NCBI RefSeq assembly: GCF_026342015.1
Contig: NZ_JAPENL010000002.1
Span: 2,299,001-2,363,000 of the forward strand
From: Micromonospora lupini
Lineage (GTDB): Bacteria; Actinomycetota; Actinomycetes; Mycobacteriales; Micromonosporaceae
Direction: 5' to 3'
Length of the DNA: 64,000 bases
The translations under genes were made by a program, and so were the position numbers. Below are positions 58,892 through 64,000 of this stretch, in pieces. Under the pieces are notes generated by a model. That model ran no database searches and was not told where the DNA came from. It saw only the letters and a list, made by a program, of their open reading frames with translations. Numbering within the stretch: position 1 is the stretch's first letter; the number at the start of each line of letters is the position of its first letter.

Positions 58892-58952
58892 ACGCCGAGG
58901 GCCGCTGACTGAGGGCCGCGACGCTGAACGCCGAGGGCCGCTGACTGAGGGC
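58890..58952. repeat. Two copies of a 27-bp direct repeat
   Basis: The unit starting GAACGCCGAGGGCCGC occurs at 58890-58916 and 58926-58952, i.e. with a 36-bp period, directly after the Gly/Asp-rich gene. Confidence 0.75.
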
Positions 58953-59004
58953 GGCGGCGAGCCCAGGGGCCGTCGACTCGCGAAGATCGCCGGCTGACAC
59001 GTGC

Positions 59005-59037
59005 AACGGGCCCCGGTCGTGACGACCGGGGCCCGTT
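59005..59037. terminator. Perfect 15-bp stem terminator
   Basis: AACGGGCCCCGGTCG (59005-59019) pairs exactly with 59023-59037 around a TGA loop, between convergent stops. Confidence 0.88.
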
Positions 59038-59052
59038 CGCTGTGCTGCCTGA

Positions 59053-61839
<2,787 letters not shown>

Positions 61840-61967
61840 GATGCGCTCCTTACGTGAGTACGAAGGACAGCGCTGTCCGACTCCCTGGATGGTATCCGCG
61901 CCGGGCCGGCTGGCAGGAGGGGCTCTCCACATACCGCGCCGTGACACGGAACACCTCGGAGATCACT

Positions 61968-62981
61968 TCAGGGTCTTGCGCCAGCTGTCGCCCGACGTCC
62001 CCGGACCCGGGTCGCGCCGAGCAGGGCGGCCAGCGCGAGTACCGCCCAGAGCGCCAGGCCGGTCAGCGGCCAGCCGATCGAGCGCCTGTCGAAGTACACG
62101 GCCGACTTGATCAGGTCGGTGGCCAGGCCGGGCACGTTCCACAGGTGCATGCCGCGCAGCCAGGTGGGCAGGAACTCGGGGGCGTAGATGCCACCGGAGC
62201 CCGGGTTGCCGAGCACCACCAGCAACAGGATGACCAGCCCGGTGCCGAGGATGCCCAGCCAGCCCTGGACCGCGGCGGCGACCATCGCGGCGGCGAACGC
62301 GGCAAGCATCCCCGTGCCGGCGACTGCCGGCAGGTCATGGTGCCAGACGTCCAGCACCGGACCGACGATCACCGCCCCGGCGATGCCGAGCACCACGCTG
62401 TAGACGGCGAGCGCCCCGATGCGCAGACCGGCGCGGCGCAGGGTGCGCGGGGCGGTCCCGGCGGAGATGCCGAGCACTGTCGAGGCCAGATATCCGCCGA
62501 GGACGTACCCGATGGCCAGGTAGAAGGGGACCAGGCCGCGGGGGTCGCTGCCGGCCACCGGCACCTCGTCGGTCACCCGCAGCGGCACCCGGGCCTGCTG
62601 GGCGGCGCTTGTGAGCACCTGGATGACCAGGTCGGTGGCGGACGGCGCGCCGGCGCTGGCAGTGGTCAGGACGAGCCCGCCGTCGGGGGCGGCGCCGAGT
62701 ACCGCGTACACCTCTCGGCTGGTCAGGCCGTCGTCGGCGGCGCCCGGGTCGGCGTACTCGATGGCTTTGATCTTGTTGGTCCGGTCACGGATTGCGGCCA
62801 GGACCGTGCGCGCGGGCTGGTCGCCGGCCGCCACGCCGACAGGCACGTCGCGGGGGTGGGGCTGGTGCAGGGCGCCGACGTACGCGGCGATGAAGGCGGT
62901 GGCCAGCACGAGGGTGCCGAGCAGCAGGCCGGCGGTACGGGGGAGCCAATCGCGTACCCGGACCTCCGACGCCTCGTCCAC
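61968..62981 (-). CDS. ABC-2/YhgE-like membrane protein
   Basis: A 337-residue membrane protein: an N-terminal helix (TAGLLLGTLVLATAFIAAYVG), an extracytoplasmic domain of about 115 residues, and five or six helices from about residue 150. This resembles the PIP/YhgE or DUF3533-type permeases that export polymers or proteins. There is no ATPase nearby. The GTG at 62981 is 6 nt after TAGGCT (62988-62993). Confidence 0.7.
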   Translation of the reverse strand: MDEASEVRVRDWLPRTAGLLLGTLVLATAFIAAYVGALHQPHPRDVPVGVAAGDQPARTVLAAIRDRTNKIKAIEYADPGAADDGLTSREVYAVLGAAPDGGLVLTTASAGAPSATDLVIQVLTSAAQQARVPLRVTDEVPVAGSDPRGLVPFYLAIGYVLGGYLASTVLGISAGTAPRTLRRAGLRIGALAVYSVVLGIAGAVIVGPVLDVWHHDLPAVAGTGMLAAFAAAMVAAAVQGWLGILGTGLVILLLVVLGNPGSGGIYAPEFLPTWLRGMHLWNVPGLATDLIKSAVYFDRRSIGWPLTGLALWAVLALAALLGATRVRGRRATAGARP

Positions 62982-62987
62982 CAGGTC

Positions 62988-62993
62988 AGCCTA
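62988..62993 (-). promoter_or_regulatory. -10 box TAGGCT for the ABC-2/YhgE-like gene
   Basis: TAGGCT on the minus strand is 6 nt before the GTG at 62981. Confidence 0.45.
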
Positions 62994-63054
62994 AGGGGGT
63001 ATTTGCCCGGCTTGTGGCGTTTCTTCGAGCGGAAAAATCGCTGGTGCCGGGCGT

Positions 63055-63060
63055 TAACGT
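63055..63060 (+). promoter_or_regulatory. -10 box TAACGT for the S66 carboxypeptidase
   Basis: TAACGT is 6 nt before the ATG at 63067. Confidence 0.45.
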
Positions 63061-63066
63061 CTGATC

Positions 63067-64000
63067 ATGGTGTCGCCGAGCTACCCCGCCAAACCGAAGC
63101 CGGGCGACCGGGTCGCGGTCGTCTCCCCCTCCGCCGGCCTGCCGGCGGTCTTCCCCCACGTGTACGAGTTGGGGCTGCGCCGGCTGCGCACAGAGTTCGG
63201 GCTGGAACCCGTGGAGTACCCGACGACCCGCGAGCTGGGGGCCGACCCGCGCGACCGGGCCCGCGACCTGACCGCCGCGTTCGCCGACCCGACGATCACC
63301 GCGGTGCTCGCCACCGTCGGCGGGGACGACCTGATCACTGTCACCCCACACCTCGACGACGACGTGCTGCGGGCCAATCCGAAGCCCTACTTCGGCTACT
63401 CCGACAACACAAACGTGCTCAACCACCTCTACCGGTTGGGGATCGTCGCGTACCACGGGGGCTCGGTGCTGGTGCACCTCGGCCGGCCGGGCCGGCCACA
63501 CCCGCTGACCTTCGACTCGCTGCGCGCCGCCCTGTTCACAAGCGACTGGTACGAGCTGTCACCGGCCCGCGAGTGGGGCGACAGGCCCAACCCGTGGACC
63601 GAGCCGGAGACGTTGGCGCACGAGCCGGAGATGCTGCCGGGCGAGGGCTGGCGCTGGCAGGGGCCGGCGCGGGTCGTACGGGGGCGGACCTGGGGTGGCT
63701 GCCTGGAGATCGTGCACTGGCTGCTGGCCACCGACCGGGTGCCGACCGCCGCCGAGTTGGACGGGTCGGTGCTGGTCGTCGAGACCTCGCAGGAGATGCC
63801 GAGCGCCAAGGAGGTCTTCCGGATCGTCCGGAACCTCGGGGAGCGGGGGCTGCTCGCCGCATTTCCCGCGGTAGTCGTCGGCAGGCCGAAGGCCTGGGAC
63901 TTCGACAAGCCGCTGACGGTGCCCGAGCGGCGGGCCTGGGGCGAGGCCCAGCGGGACGCCATCACCCGCGCCCTGGCCCCCTACAACCCGGACGCGGTGG
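63067..64000 (+). CDS. S66 family LD-carboxypeptidase, 3' partial
   Basis: At least 311 residues, running off the window. It opens MVSPSYPAKPKPGDRVAVVSPSAGLP. The catalytic Ser is in YFGYSDNT, and the later GGCLEIVHWLLAT with the VVETSQEMPS region continues the S66 fold (Glu and His expected further on). Family members cut the tetrapeptide of peptidoglycan (LdcA) or degrade peptide antibiotics (MccF). In length and sequence feel it is nearer the MccF-like branch common in actinobacteria. The ATG is set by a leaderless TAACGT. Confidence 0.87.
   Translation, partial: MVSPSYPAKPKPGDRVAVVSPSAGLPAVFPHVYELGLRRLRTEFGLEPVEYPTTRELGADPRDRARDLTAAFADPTITAVLATVGGDDLITVTPHLDDDVLRANPKPYFGYSDNTNVLNHLYRLGIVAYHGGSVLVHLGRPGRPHPLTFDSLRAALFTSDWYELSPAREWGDRPNPWTEPETLAHEPEMLPGEGWRWQGPARVVRGRTWGGCLEIVHWLLATDRVPTAAELDGSVLVVETSQEMPSAKEVFRIVRNLGERGLLAAFPAVVVGRPKAWDFDKPLTVPERRAWGEAQRDAITRALAPYNPDAV

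Overview
The window is a very GC-rich, gene-dense actinobacterial chromosome segment. Both strands carry genes, many of them starting with GTG and with no Shine-Dalgarno sequence. Gene content and order (GuaB1, PhoH2-type PIN-PhoH protein, GlpX next to a DUF4245 protein, XseB-XseA divergent from IspH, LpdA-like quinone reductase, a mycosin, GlxR/CRP-like site at pckG) point to the Micromonosporaceae (Micromonospora or a close relative). This is inferred from protein character only; no database search was possible. I saw no rRNA, tRNA, CRISPR array, insertion sequence or prophage.

Layout. 0-6 kb: partial GNAT acetyltransferase, gamma-glutamylcyclotransferase-like protein, LpdA-like flavoprotein, DUF998 and DedA membrane proteins, then a short threonyl-tRNA synthetase preceded by a threonine-containing leader peptide and hairpins. 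6-12 kb: a MarR regulator with a heterodimeric ABC exporter, then guaB1. 12-16.5 kb: biotin-dependent carboxylase alpha subunit, then a PadR regulator and a DrrAB-type ABC pair. 16.5-21.7 kb: O-methyltransferase, Maf, a type VII secretion satellite module (mycosin, Pro/Gly-rich WXG/PPE-like protein, YxxxD protein) and the carboxylase epsilon subunit. 21.8-31.7 kb: Ser/Thr kinase, GH25 lysozyme, Uma2 nuclease, M50 protease, PanE, a SigE-type sigma factor with a membrane partner, acyl-CoA carboxylase beta subunit and divergent BirA. 31.7-41 kb: PH-domain protein, MaoC hydratase, two GtrA proteins, pckG, a geranylgeranyl-reductase-like flavoprotein, cis-prenyltransferase and OtsB. 41-46 kb: an XRE regulator with a small-ORF operon, PhoH, a lytic transglycosylase and a rhomboid protease. 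46-64 kb: ferredoxin-NADP reductase-like protein, a membrane protein with Asp-box motifs, an AlpA-like HTH protein, DMT transporter, GlpX, DUF4245, lipoproteins, XseAB, IspH, RmuC, Ppc and an S66 carboxypeptidase cut by the window end.

How it fits together. The biotin-carboxylase genes (alpha at 12-14 kb, epsilon at 21.5 kb, beta and BirA at 29-31 kb) together with maf look like a dispersed version of the mycobacterial birA-accD5-accE5-maf-accA3 locus, with other genes, including the type VII module, lying between them. pckG, ppc and glpX place three PEP/gluconeogenesis nodes in one segment. Two drug-exporter systems (MarR-ABC, PadR-DrrAB) each carry candidate operators inside their own promoters. 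Twenty start codons lie 6-7 nt after a TANNNT box, the arrangement expected for leaderless transcripts.

The observations most worth follow-up are the threonine leader in front of the editing-less ThrRS, the T7SS satellite between maf and accE, the XRE locus with three GTCAC-N6-GNGAC elements and a leaderless 27-codon ORF, the family of GATC-ended inverted repeats, and the Asp-box membrane protein.
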